Source: Geothrix oryzisoli
GTDB taxonomy: Bacteria > Acidobacteriota > Holophagae > Holophagales > Holophagaceae
Direction of reading: 5' to 3'
Assembly (NCBI RefSeq): GCF_022808865.1
Contig: NZ_JAKZLB010000002.1
Coordinates: 324,019-388,018 of the forward strand
Length of the DNA: 64,000 nt
Part shown: positions 27,541 through 35,161 of the stretch, piece after piece
Position numbering within the stretch: the first letter of the stretch is position 1
Layout of the letters: each line of letters begins with the position of its first letter
The notes under the pieces: generated by a model
What the model saw: only the letters and a program-made list of their open reading frames with translations
What the model was told of the DNA's origin: nothing
The model's database searches: none
Translations under genes and position numbers: made by a program

Positions 27541-27591
27541 TCAGAGGTCGCTTCGTCAGAGCCCGCCCGGGCTCACATTGATGACCTCTGA
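27541..27591. other. Nested inverted repeat upstream of receptor 4
   Basis: An outer 9-bp perfect inverted repeat (TCAGAGGTC 27541-27549 with GACCTCTGA 27583-27591) encloses a second, 7-bp one (GAGCCCG 27559-27565 with CGGGCTC 27568-27574). No T tract follows on either strand, so a terminator for the upstream phosphorylase gene is unlikely. It may be a structured leader or cruciform site for receptor 4. Confidence 0.5.
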
Positions 27592-27718
27592 GACATCTGC
27601 TTAGAAAAGATCGGGGTTCTCGGGCCGGATTTTAGCTGAAGTCCCCAAAAAGGGAAATTTTTTTGAATGGGTCGGGAACCCTTTGTGGTACGGGCGCACT
27701 TCGAATGGTTTTTGAGAC

Positions 27719-29023
27719 TCAGCAGCCGATGGTATCCAACAGCCAGGATCCCTGGCTGGGCGGGCCTTCCATGAGTTCCAGGGTGGCTCGGTAGGCTTCG
27801 TCATGAAGCCGGTACCCGGCCTTGGCGTAGGCCGTGAACACCTTGTCGCCCTTCTCGAGCCGCTGGCCCACCCGGGCATGCACCCGGATGCCCACACCCA
27901 GATCGAGGACATCGTTCCGGTCCTTGCGCCCGGCCCCCAGCTCCATGGCGAGGAGCCCCAGGGCGCGGCCGTCGATGGCGGCCACCACCCCGGCCCGGTC
28001 GGCCAGGACGTCGATGGTCTGGCCGGCCTGGGGCAGGCGGCTGAAGTCGTCCAGGGCCCGGGCGTCGCCCCCGTTGAGACTGGTGAAGCGCCGCAGGGTC
28101 TCCAGGGCGGAGCCATCCCGGATGCTGGCCTGCACCTTGGCCAGGGCCTCGGGCAGGGTCTGGGCGGCGCCGCCCATGATCAGCATCTCGGCGGCCAGGC
28201 GGAAGCTCATCTGGGCCAGCTCGGAATCCGCGTGCTCGCCACGGAGGATCTCGACGGATTCCATGACCTCCAGGGCGTTGCCGATGGCCCAGCCCAGGGG
28301 GGCGTCCATGCGGGTGATGAGGGCGCGGATCTGCATGCCGTGGGCCGTGCCCACGGCCACCATGCTCCGGGCCAGGGTGCGGGCGTCTTCCAGGGTCTTC
28401 ATGAAGGCGGTGGGGCCGCACTTCACGTCGAGGACCAGGGCGTCAGCGCCGCCCGCCAGCTTCTTGGACATGATGCTGGCGGTGATGAGGGGGATGCTCT
28501 CCACCGTGGCGGTGACATCGCGGAGCGCGTAGAGCTTCTTGTCCGCCGGGGCGATGTCGCCGGTCGGAGCGGAATTGGCGAAGCGGGTTTCCTTCAGGCT
28601 GCGGAGGAACTCGGCATCGGTGAGCTCCACCTTGAGCCCCGGGATGGCGGCGAACTTGTCCACGGTGCCGCCGGTGTGGCCCAGGCCACGGCCGCTGAAC
28701 ATGGGACAGGGCACCCCGCAGGCGGCCACGATGGGGCCGAGGATGAGGGTGGTCTTGTCGCCGACGCCGCCGGTGCTGTGCTTGTCGACCTTGGTGCCGG
28801 GCACCGAGGAGAGATCCATGCGCTTGCCGGAATCCCGCATGGCCAGGGTGAGGGCCAGGGTTTCGTCCGTGGTCATGCCGCGCCAGCAGGTGGCCATCAG
28901 CAGCGAAGCGCTCTGCTCATCGGGGATGCTGCCGTCGGCGGCCCCCTTCACCCAGAAGGCGATCTGTTCGGGCGACAGGGCGCCGCCCAGCTTCTTGGTG
29001 TAGATCAGGTCGTACATCCGCAT
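27719..29023 (-). CDS. Pyrimidine-nucleoside/thymidine phosphorylase
   Basis: Salvage enzyme that phosphorolyses thymidine, uridine or deoxyuridine to base and (deoxy)ribose-1-phosphate; 434 aa, the usual length. The glycosyltransferase family 3 signature is present as KVDKHSTGGVGDKTTL followed by SGRGLGHTGGTVDK. The C-terminal barrel-sandwich domain contains RKDRNDVLDLGVGI. GAGGAG precedes the ATG at 29023. Thymidine (DeoA) and general pyrimidine (Pdp) phosphorylases cannot be separated by eye, so no symbol is given. It is probably co-transcribed with the upstream membrane protein 26 bp away. Confidence 0.93.
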   Translation of the reverse strand: MRMYDLIYTKKLGGALSPEQIAFWVKGAADGSIPDEQSASLLMATCWRGMTTDETLALTLAMRDSGKRMDLSSVPGTKVDKHSTGGVGDKTTLILGPIVAACGVPCPMFSGRGLGHTGGTVDKFAAIPGLKVELTDAEFLRSLKETRFANSAPTGDIAPADKKLYALRDVTATVESIPLITASIMSKKLAGGADALVLDVKCGPTAFMKTLEDARTLARSMVAVGTAHGMQIRALITRMDAPLGWAIGNALEVMESVEILRGEHADSELAQMSFRLAAEMLIMGGAAQTLPEALAKVQASIRDGSALETLRRFTSLNGGDARALDDFSRLPQAGQTIDVLADRAGVVAAIDGRALGLLAMELGAGRKDRNDVLDLGVGIRVHARVGQRLEKGDKVFTAYAKAGYRLHDEAYRATLELMEGPPSQGSWLLDTIGC

Positions 29024-29048
29024 GGGATGACTCCTCGTCGGGAAGGCC

Positions 29049-29729
29049 TCAGATGCTCTGGATCAGCCCTTCAAAGGCGCTGGCATCGCCGCGCCCCTTG
29101 AAGCGGGCTTTGTACTCGGCCAGATCCTTGAGGGCCTGGGCCCGGTCCCCGGCCAGGCGGTCGGCGTCCAGCTGGCTGGCCCAGAAGGCCTCGGCCCAGG
29201 GCTCGCCGGGCGCGGCCTTGGCCCGCAGGCCGTCCAGCTGGGTCCGGGCGGCCTGGGCCTGGCCCAGGGCCAGGGCCCGCTGGGCGAGACGGATCTTGCC
29301 CCAGGCATCCTTGGCTTCGGCGGGGGCCTGCTCCTTGCCGCCCAGAGCCAGGCGCCAGCTGGCCAGCAGCCCGGCGGTGGCAGCCTTGCGCGACGAAGGC
29401 GCCTGGTTCACCAGGGCCTCCAGGCGACCCAGCCGCTCACGCATGCGCTTCTCGACGTCGGCAGGCGCGACGGGCGTAATGCCATCCCCCTCGACTTCCA
29501 TCTGCAGGGCCGAAAGGGCCGCTTCGTGCTTCTCGGCGGCCTGGGTCTGGTAGGCGCTCCAGCCGCCGTAGATCACTCCCACCATGACCACCGCGGCGAC
29601 CCCGATGAGGACGGGTTTCAGCAGCCCGCCATCCTCCTCCTCGCCCTTGCCCAGTTTGGTCTGGAAGTGGGCGAGACTCTGCGCGGGCTTCTGGACCTGG
29701 ATCTCACGGTTCTTGGTGGGCTGGGCCAT
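29049..29729 (-). CDS. Single-pass membrane protein with TPR-like periplasmic domain (YfgM-like)
   Basis: A 226-aa protein with a short cytoplasmic segment, one transmembrane helix (about 38-60, PVLIGVAAVVMVGVIYGGW), and an alanine/leucine-rich helical domain (about 65-226) with TPR spacing, for example ARTQLDGLRAKAAPGEPWAEAFWASQLDADR split over two helices. This topology and length match YfgM, an accessory of the SecYEG translocon and of PpiD; a PpiD-like gene is present at 57490. The similarity is in layout more than in sequence, so the role is inferred. The ATG at 29729 has GAGAGG upstream; the frame extends 44 codons further without a signal. Downstream is the phosphorylase gene. Confidence 0.65.
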   Translation of the reverse strand: MAQPTKNREIQVQKPAQSLAHFQTKLGKGEEEDGGLLKPVLIGVAAVVMVGVIYGGWSAYQTQAAEKHEAALSALQMEVEGDGITPVAPADVEKRMRERLGRLEALVNQAPSSRKAATAGLLASWRLALGGKEQAPAEAKDAWGKIRLAQRALALGQAQAARTQLDGLRAKAAPGEPWAEAFWASQLDADRLAGDRAQALKDLAEYKARFKGRGDASAFEGLIQSI

Positions 29730-29834
29730 GACGGACCTCTCTGATGGAGCATCACTCAAACCATTGAGGATGCACCAATCTCCTCCGTTCCGGCACTTGA
29801 AAATGCGCCTGCGCCTGATATCCTGGACCTTCCT

Positions 29835-29910
29835 GCCTGGGTAGCTCAGTTGGTAGAGCAATGGATTGAAAATCCATGTGTCGGCGGTTCGATTCCGTCT
29901 CCAGGCACCA
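29835..29910 (+). tRNA. tRNA-Phe (anticodon GAA)
   Basis: A 76-base tRNA with encoded CCA. Acceptor arms are GCCTGGG (29835-29841) and TCCAGGC (29900-29906, one G-T pair), then A and CCA. The D arm contains AGCTCAGTTGGTAGAGC. The anticodon stem ATGGA/TCCAT encloses the loop TTGAAAA, giving anticodon GAA. The T arm carries GGTTCGATTCC. All invariant bases are in place. Confidence 0.97.
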
Positions 29911-29913
29911 GTG

Positions 29914-29946
29914 AAACCCCCATGCCTTCTAGGTTTGGGGGTTTTT
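29914..29946 (+). terminator. Terminator of tRNA-Phe
   Basis: AAACCCCC (29914-29921) pairs with GGGGGTTT (29937-29944) and is followed by more T residues. It begins four bases after the CCA end. Confidence 0.85.
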
Positions 29947-30359
29947 CGCGTGCGGGGGATGCTGTCTCAAAGAGCCTGATTTCCTGCCTCAATTCTAGCA
30001 TTTAGGGGTGTGATTCCCTACAAAATCCCTACATCGGACCGGACCCCAAACCCGCACCGATGCTGACAAAAGGTAGCCCGGGCAGGGGTTCGCCGGAGCG
30101 TGGTCACCGAAGTCAGGAGGACCGGGGTGGTCCGCCTAGATTCCGCTTTCCGTCACCTTGGGACCCCGGGAGGGGTTTTCCTAGCTGGTCTGACTGCATC
30201 TGCCAGGGGCACCGGGTGTTCGACCTATGAACCGGGGTCATGACCAGAGACGAGTTCGGGCTTTACCAGGAAGGGTGGATAAGTAGGGAGCGGAGTTTCT
30301 GGCAGAAAGGAACCCAGTGGTGAGCATCGAGTAACCTTCAAGCCCCCCTTTCTTAGCAG
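29947..30359. other. Gene-free region behind tRNA-Phe, possible remnant
   Basis: About 410 bp with no supported gene and a base composition noticeably lower in GC at its start. It includes GATTCCCTACAAAATCCCTAC (30011-30031), a pattern with a 7-base near repeat (CCCTACA/CCCTACA). Several G-rich runs follow. No integrase or transposase frame is recognisable on either strand. Its location directly behind a tRNA gene is typical of decayed integration sites, but this is only a hint. Confidence 0.35.
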
Positions 30360-31430
30360 GTGATGGGTCCCAGCCAGAGCTTGACCGTGCTTATGCTCGC
30401 GATATTGCTCGGTGTTGTGGGGGGCTGCTCGAAAAAACCCCTCCCGCCACCGAACGGATGGAAGGTTGCCCAGTTTCCCGTCTGGGACGACCTGCGTCAC
30501 GCGGACACCTACCTTGAAGATCGTTCCCTCTGTTGGGCTGTCTCAATGCGCAACGGCACCTTGGAGGTTCGTGACTACAGTGACCACTTACGCGGCGAGG
30601 AATCTGCATCCTGGGAGAAGTCGGGAATCGATCCTGCTGCAAAGGCGATGGCACTCAATTTTGGGAAATACTTGGTCGAGGTCCCACCTCAGCACGCCCT
30701 GAGCCAGCTTGTGCGTGTGAGTGACGGTTGGCTTGTGGGCTTCAATGCTGGCGAGTGGTCGGGTGGACTCTGCTGGGTGAGCAGCGATGGCAGCAAGGGG
30801 AAGTTCTTAATGACCGACTCGCATTTGAGTCCACCTCCTCCACCTCCCCCACCCCCTTGGGCGAAACTTCAAAAGGTCGATAAAGAGGCAGAGGGATGGC
30901 GTAGAACTGACCCGAACCTCCCCGGTTGGATTCCTAGAAAACAGTTCCGGGTGGGTGTCAGTTCTTCAGAAAATGTTCGCATCCTCCTGAAGCACCAAGA
31001 TGACTACTTGGCATTTGAGGGACTCGCGCACATGAGCCTGGATATGGGCAAGGTGGTGAAAATCTCAAGGGATTCTCATGGAGAGTGGTTTGCCAGTGAT
31101 CTGATCAGGCTTGGAAGCGAGCCCAAAGCTGTCTCGAATGACGGTCCCGATGCCTGGATCGTCATCACCAACAAAACCCTGACCCGATTTGATGCCTCGG
31201 GGAAGGTGACGGTTCAGTTAACGCTTCCCGATGCTCTATCTCATGGTCCTGTCGCTGCGGTGGTCCCGGAATTTGCTGGAAGCTGGTTGGTGTTGACGAC
31301 TTCAAACCTCTACCGAGTCTCGGAGCATGGAACATCCCGCCTGCTGATGTCGGGGACCCGACCCGGTTGCGGGAAAACCTCAAGGAATACGTCAAGACGA
31401 CCTACCGGGCTGAAGCCCTCGGAGAGCTGA
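30360..31430 (+). CDS. Predicted lipoprotein of unknown function, 3' end disrupted
   Basis: A 356-aa frame beginning with a signal peptide and lipobox (LAILLGVVGGC, cysteine about residue 23), so probably a lipoprotein. The mature part is rich in short beta-strand-like segments (DGWLVGFNAGEWSGGL, DAWIVITNKTLTRFDASG), as in beta-propeller-like proteins, but I do not recognise a family. A run of nine prolines lies around 157-165. Codon use is AT-richer than in the neighbours, suggesting transfer. The last 25-30 residues (TRPGCGKTSRNTSRR) look like out-of-frame translation of the following DUF3857/TPR gene, so the natural end was probably lost at a junction near 31330. Start GTG 30360 or ATG 30363, after AGCAGG. 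Confidence 0.6.
   Translation: MMGPSQSLTVLMLAILLGVVGGCSKKPLPPPNGWKVAQFPVWDDLRHADTYLEDRSLCWAVSMRNGTLEVRDYSDHLRGEESASWEKSGIDPAAKAMALNFGKYLVEVPPQHALSQLVRVSDGWLVGFNAGEWSGGLCWVSSDGSKGKFLMTDSHLSPPPPPPPPPWAKLQKVDKEAEGWRRTDPNLPGWIPRKQFRVGVSSSENVRILLKHQDDYLAFEGLAHMSLDMGKVVKISRDSHGEWFASDLIRLGSEPKAVSNDGPDAWIVITNKTLTRFDASGKVTVQLTLPDALSHGPVAAVVPEFAGSWLVLTTSNLYRVSEHGTSRLLMSGTRPGCGKTSRNTSRRPTGLKPSES
30828..30860 (+). repeat. Polyproline-coding tract
   Basis: CCT/CCA/CCC codons encode nine consecutive prolines in the lipoprotein. Such runs stall ribosomes and normally need elongation factor P. It probably forms a flexible linker between two beta-rich parts. Confidence 0.8.
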
Positions 31431-34030
31431 CCATCTCGGACACCCTGGAGCTGGGAAGCCCCTTCCAGCTCAGGCTGGAAGCCAAGCAGGCCGCCAATGC
31501 CTACACCTCGGCGAAGGATGCCCGGGTTGCCATGAACCCGTGGTCGCTGATGACCGCCTTGAATCAGTATCTCAAGCCTGGCGAGCAGGATCCCCGAGAC
31601 TCGCACGCGGAGGAGGGGGCCAAGGCCGACCCAAGGTCGCGGCGTACGCAGCTGCAGCTGCCCCATCCCTGGTCGGGCGAGCTGAACTGGATCCTCCACG
31701 CACCCGATGGTTACGCGATTGAGGTCCTGCCGGAGCCCCGCACCTGGACCTTCGGGCCCGCGGCGCTGCGCGCGATCTGGCGGAGGGGGAAGAACGGGAC
31801 CGTGGAGGTGAACTTCCGTTTCGAATGTGACCAATTGCGCTGGACCCCCCGTGAAGTGGACGAGGCCCGCGCCGCGCTGAAGACCTTTGGAGAGGAGTCC
31901 ATCCCCGTCCTCGTCTTCCAGAACCTGGGTGAGGCCCACTTGGAGGCGGGAAGGCTCAAGGAGGCCATGGCGGAGTTCCGGAAACTTTCCACGCGGCAGC
32001 CCCAAGCGCCCGCTCCGCTCGTCCGTCTGGCGCAGGCTCAGCTATCGGCCGGACTCGCGGAGGCGTCCAGGATGACCCTCCTTAAAGCCATCTCCCTGGA
32101 TCCGAATGCGGAGCACCCGCACCGGCAGCTCGGATGGACCCTGCAGCACGACGCCATGGGCCGGAGGTTCAAGGGGGACTGGGACCGGGCCGGGGGCGCC
32201 GCCGAACTGCGGAAGTCCATGGAGTTGGCCCCAGACCTCCGGATGGCCCGGCTGGACCTCGCCATCCTCCTCGGTCACGACGAGCACGGGGATTGGTGGG
32301 CTTCCCGGGATATGGACACCGTGATCCAGCTCTATCGAGATCAGCTCGTTCGCGGGAAGGATGAGCGAGCTCAGGAACACCTCACCATCGCCTTGGCCCG
32401 CAAGGGGAAGCTCCCCGAAGCCCGGGTTTCCGCCCAGCTTCTTGAGACCGTGGTCGACCGGAATGGCTGGACCATCACCCTGGATGCCTGCTTGAAGGGG
32501 CCGGACTTCGCCCTCCAGGAAGCGAAACGGTCCATCCAGGATCCCGAAGCCCGCCGGAAGGCCCTGCAGGAGGCTTCGGACCTGCTGATGTCCCTCCGGC
32601 GCTACCCTGAGGCTGGCGTCGTGTCCCGCGAATGCATTGTCGGAACAGAGGCGGCCAAGTATCAGGCCCGCGCTGGCCTGGCTCCGAGGATGAAGCTGTA
32701 CGAGAGCCTGCCGGTCGACCTGAAAACACCTGTGGGTGCTGTGCTGGCGCTGGCCCGAGCCACCGCCGAGCAGGGCTTCGACCCGGACAAGGCCCTGGCC
32801 CTCCTCAGTCCCGCCCAGCGCCCGGACACCCGGGACGAGGCGACGCTCCTGAAGGTCATGGCTGGATTCCATTACTTCCGAACTAACTCAAGGAATTGGC
32901 GGCTGCAGAAGCTCGACGAGATCCACTCGGCCGTCGAGTTCGGCATTGAGGGCACCGAACGGACGGGCTATCGCATCAAGGTTCCAAGGCCGAACCCCAT
33001 TCCCGGGACCGTGTTCGTGAGCAGCCAGGACGGCACCTGCCGTGTGGTCGGCTGGGGCGTCCAGCCCGCGAGGCTCGGGAAGGAGGCACTCTGGGAGGCT
33101 GAGCGCGGCAACCTCGAGGCCGCCAGGGCCTGGCTGGACCGCGCCATGGATCTGGTGATCCTGCCCACCGTCCAGGATCCCCTGAGCGGGCACCCTGTGG
33201 GTCATGTCTGGACCAGGGGCAGCGCAGGCGACCTGGGGAAGATCCGGCTTGCCGCAGCCCTCCTGATCCTGGATGAAGAAGAGCATGGGCCCGCCCGGAA
33301 GATCGCAGAGGAAGCCCTCGGAAAGACCTCCGACCCGGCCCTGCGGGGCGCCCTGCTGAGGGTTCTCCCGCTTCGCCGAATCGCGGATCGGAACGCTGCC
33401 GACCACTACACATCCGAGTTGCTGAACCTCTTCCCCGACAAGCCGAGGGCGGGGCTCTTCCGGACGATGATCCTGAAGGAGGACAAGCGCTTCGATGAAG
33501 CCCTGACGGTCATCCGCGCCGCCCGGAAGCTCCATTCCACTGACGAGTCGCTGTTCCTGGATGAAGCGAACACCCTCTCCCGAATGGGCCGTCTGGGGGA
33601 AGCCCGGGATCTCCTCCTGCAGGCGGTTCGCGAAGGGAAGGACTCGGCTCCCGTTCTGAACAACCTGGCCTGGTACGAGTTCTGTCTGGGGCAAGTGACC
33701 GAGCAGACTGCAGGCTGGGCTGACCGGGCGGTGCAGCTTGGCAAGAACAAGACCCACTACCACACATTGGCTTGCATCCAGGCCGGACTCGGCCGCTACG
33801 CCCTGGCCCGGGAGGCGCTCCTGGAATCCATTCCGGAGGAGGGGGCGATCGGTCCCGCGACCTGGTTCGCCTTGGGCCTCATCGCACAGTCCATGGATGA
33901 GCTGGATTCCGCCCGGATCTACTTCGGCCGTGTGGACACCCCCGAGAACGAGGAGGATCCGGCCAATCCGCTGACCTGCAAGGCCATGGCCCGGAAGCAC
34001 CTCGCGGCGCTGGGGAAGGGACGCTCCTGA
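31367..34030 (+). CDS. TPR protein resembling the C-terminal half of DUF3857/transglutaminase proteins; 5' truncated
   Basis: An 887-aa helical-repeat protein. Segments such as LGWTLQHDAMGRRFKG, ELAPDLRMARLDLAILLGHD and the preceding beta-rich part (TISDTLELGSPFQLRLEAKQ) match what I remember of the region after the transglutaminase domain in DUF3857-family TPR proteins of myxobacteria and Acidobacteriota. The DUF3857 and transglutaminase parts are missing. The same frame continues to be open upstream as far as about 31260 (reading PPADVGDPTRLRENL across 31337-31380) without any usable start, under the end of the lipoprotein gene. The only start offered is a TTG at 31367 with no clear ribosome site. 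I read this as a 5'-truncated gene, possibly a pseudogene, or translated only by coupling to the lipoprotein frame. TPR-like repeats run to the C-terminus. Confidence 0.6.
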   Translation: MRENLKEYVKTTYRAEALGELTISDTLELGSPFQLRLEAKQAANAYTSAKDARVAMNPWSLMTALNQYLKPGEQDPRDSHAEEGAKADPRSRRTQLQLPHPWSGELNWILHAPDGYAIEVLPEPRTWTFGPAALRAIWRRGKNGTVEVNFRFECDQLRWTPREVDEARAALKTFGEESIPVLVFQNLGEAHLEAGRLKEAMAEFRKLSTRQPQAPAPLVRLAQAQLSAGLAEASRMTLLKAISLDPNAEHPHRQLGWTLQHDAMGRRFKGDWDRAGGAAELRKSMELAPDLRMARLDLAILLGHDEHGDWWASRDMDTVIQLYRDQLVRGKDERAQEHLTIALARKGKLPEARVSAQLLETVVDRNGWTITLDACLKGPDFALQEAKRSIQDPEARRKALQEASDLLMSLRRYPEAGVVSRECIVGTEAAKYQARAGLAPRMKLYESLPVDLKTPVGAVLALARATAEQGFDPDKALALLSPAQRPDTRDEATLLKVMAGFHYFRTNSRNWRLQKLDEIHSAVEFGIEGTERTGYRIKVPRPNPIPGTVFVSSQDGTCRVVGWGVQPARLGKEALWEAERGNLEAARAWLDRAMDLVILPTVQDPLSGHPVGHVWTRGSAGDLGKIRLAAALLILDEEEHGPARKIAEEALGKTSDPALRGALLRVLPLRRIADRNAADHYTSELLNLFPDKPRAGLFRTMILKEDKRFDEALTVIRAARKLHSTDESLFLDEANTLSRMGRLGEARDLLLQAVREGKDSAPVLNNLAWYEFCLGQVTEQTAGWADRAVQLGKNKTHYHTLACIQAGLGRYALAREALLESIPEEGAIGPATWFALGLIAQSMDELDSARIYFGRVDTPENEEDPANPLTCKAMARKHLAALGKGRS

Positions 34031-34038
34031 CCGGAGGC

Positions 34039-34052
34039 TTCCGTCTCGAGGC
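34039..34052 (+). repeat. Near copy of the tRNA-Phe 3' end (possible attachment-site remnant)
   Basis: TTCCGTCTCGAGGC matches 13 of 14 bases of TTCCGTCTCCAGGC at 29893-29906, the T-arm/acceptor end of tRNA-Phe, in the same orientation. It lies 9 bp after the stop of the truncated TPR gene. Integrating elements in tRNA genes leave such a copy at their far end. It is also part of a local hairpin (GGAGGC/GCCTCC), so chance cannot be excluded, and no integrase is present. Confidence 0.3.
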
Positions 34053-34064
34053 CTCCCGGATAGA

Positions 34065-34090
34065 GGAAGGGCCCCCTTGGGGGCCCTTCC
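34065..34090. terminator. Bidirectional terminator hairpin
   Basis: A perfect 12-bp stem (34065-34076 with 34079-34090) with a 2-base loop sits between the convergent TPR and SurA-like lipoprotein genes. T content in the outer stem arms is modest. Confidence 0.65.
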
Positions 34091-34109
34091 TTGAAGGTCG
34101 AGTCGAGGA

Positions 34110-34718
34110 CTACTCGGCGCCGGCGGGACGGTAGTCGTCGGCGAGGGTCACGGGGACCTTCTGCTTGACCTCGTTCTGGATCTGGTCGCTGAGAGTCTGC
34201 ATCTGCTGCTGCTTCCAGAGTTCCGGCAGCTGGGCCTTGACGGTCTCGAAGGGGGGCACGCCCTGGGCGCGGCCCTGGGCCTGGAGAGCGGCCACGCGCT
34301 CCTTGTAGAAGGCCTGGAGCTGCTCGTCGGTGGGGGTCATTCCCGCCATGCGCTTCTTCATGAGGGCCTGGAAGTAGATGTTGGCCTGCTGCTGCTCCAG
34401 CTGGCGCCGCACCGAGGGCTCTTTGTCGAGGCCGGTCTGGGCCGCGTAGGTCGTGATGGCCCTGGACATGGCGATCCGCTGGGCCAGCTGGGCGCGGTCG
34501 TTCCGGGCACTGGCATCCGTGAGGAAGGCCTGGGCCTCCTTGGGATCCGGGGAGAGGCTCTTCACGATGTCCTGGAACTCGGCCTCGGTGAGCTTGCTGC
34601 CCCCGATGTTGGCAATGACGCGGCTGGCGTCCGGCGTGCTCTTGCCGCAGCCCAGGGCGAAGACAAGGGTGAGGGCCGACCCGGCGAGGAGGGCGGCAGG
34701 ATGGATCGGCTTGGACAT
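34110..34718 (-). CDS. SurA/trigger-factor-like periplasmic lipoprotein chaperone
   Basis: A 202-aa lipoprotein. The signal peptide ends in the lipobox LVFALGC (about residue 24). The mature part has the SurA N-terminal fold pattern: a short beta-strand with VIANIGGSKLTEAEFQDIV, then amphipathic helices with KEPSVRRQLEQQQANIYFQALM. No PpiC rotamase domain follows, so it would be a chaperone-only member. Probable role: holding unfolded outer-membrane proteins, which suits a genome full of large receptors. The ATG at 34718 has GGGGAGA upstream; the frame opens 57 bases earlier. It is divergent from the glutaredoxin gene, with 55 bp between starts. Confidence 0.75.
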   Translation of the reverse strand: MSKPIHPAALLAGSALTLVFALGCGKSTPDASRVIANIGGSKLTEAEFQDIVKSLSPDPKEAQAFLTDASARNDRAQLAQRIAMSRAITTYAAQTGLDKEPSVRRQLEQQQANIYFQALMKKRMAGMTPTDEQLQAFYKERVAALQAQGRAQGVPPFETVKAQLPELWKQQQMQTLSDQIQNEVKQKVPVTLADDYRPAGAE

Positions 34719-34773
34719 GGAATCTCCCCGAAGAGCATCAAAGGATCCAGAATGACAGGTCCGGGAGGATCCC

Positions 34774-35070
34774 ATGAGCCGAATTGAGGGACTGGAGGGC
34801 CTGGATCTGGCGGTCTACGGCGCCACCTGGTGCCCGGATTGCCGGCGGCTGGAAGCCTGGCTGACGGGGCATGGCGTGACCTACCGGAAGGTGGACATCG
34901 AGGTCGAGCCCGGGGCGGCGGAGAAGCTGGAGGCCGAGACCGGGAAGCGGGCCATACCGTATGTGCTGGTGAACGGGGGGCGCTGGGTCCGGGGCTACCA
35001 CAAGGAGCTGCCCCAGCGGCTGGACGGGGATCTGTTGGTGGAGGAGTTGGCGGCGGCCGGGAAGGCGTAG
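34774..35070 (+). CDS. Glutaredoxin-like (mycoredoxin-type) thiol oxidoreductase
   Basis: A 98-aa thioredoxin-fold protein with the active-site motif WCPDC at residues 19-23 and the cis-proline in AIPYVLVNGG. The remaining pattern (YGATWCPDCRRLEAWL, YRKVDIEVEP) fits the glutaredoxin/mycoredoxin group of small cytosolic reductants. A strong GGGAGG precedes the ATG. Its last 27 bases of coding region (35037-35063, VEELAAAGK) are found again, diverged by three bases, behind the cloverleaf repeat at 35162-35188, where they would read VEELVVAGK and then stop. Confidence 0.88.
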   Translation: MSRIEGLEGLDLAVYGATWCPDCRRLEAWLTGHGVTYRKVDIEVEPGAAEKLEAETGKRAIPYVLVNGGRWVRGYHKELPQRLDGDLLVEELAAAGKA

Positions 35071-35090
35071 GCGCGGGGCGCATCCGAGCC

Positions 35091-35161
35091 TGATTCCCTC
35101 CCTGTGGGGCCCCGCTCCGCAGGCTGCCCCGCAGCCTGCTCCGCGACCCACATGGTCGGGA
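35091..35161 (+). repeat. Cloverleaf-foldable intergenic repeat, copy A
   Basis: A 71-base unit starting TGATTCCCTCCC and ending CATGGTCGGGA, with related copies at 50340 and 50462. It can be drawn as a four-way junction: closing stem CCTCCC/GGGAGG (35097-35102 with 35158-35163); arm 1 TGTGG/CCGCA (35103-35107 with 35117-35121); arm 2 GGCTGC/GCAGCC (35122-35127 with 35131-35136); arm 3 GACC/GGTC (35145-35148 with 35154-35157). It is not a tRNA: the loops do not fit. There is no T tract, so terminator function is doubtful. Confidence 0.75.

Noticed and set aside
29911-34030. Prophage or active genomic island behind tRNA-Phe
   Set aside because: No integrase, phage or conjugation gene can be recognised; kept only as a possible remnant.
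35091-35161. The intergenic repeat as a tRNA gene
   Set aside because: It has a cloverleaf-like layout but wrong loop sizes, no GTTCRANNC T-loop and no usable anticodon loop.
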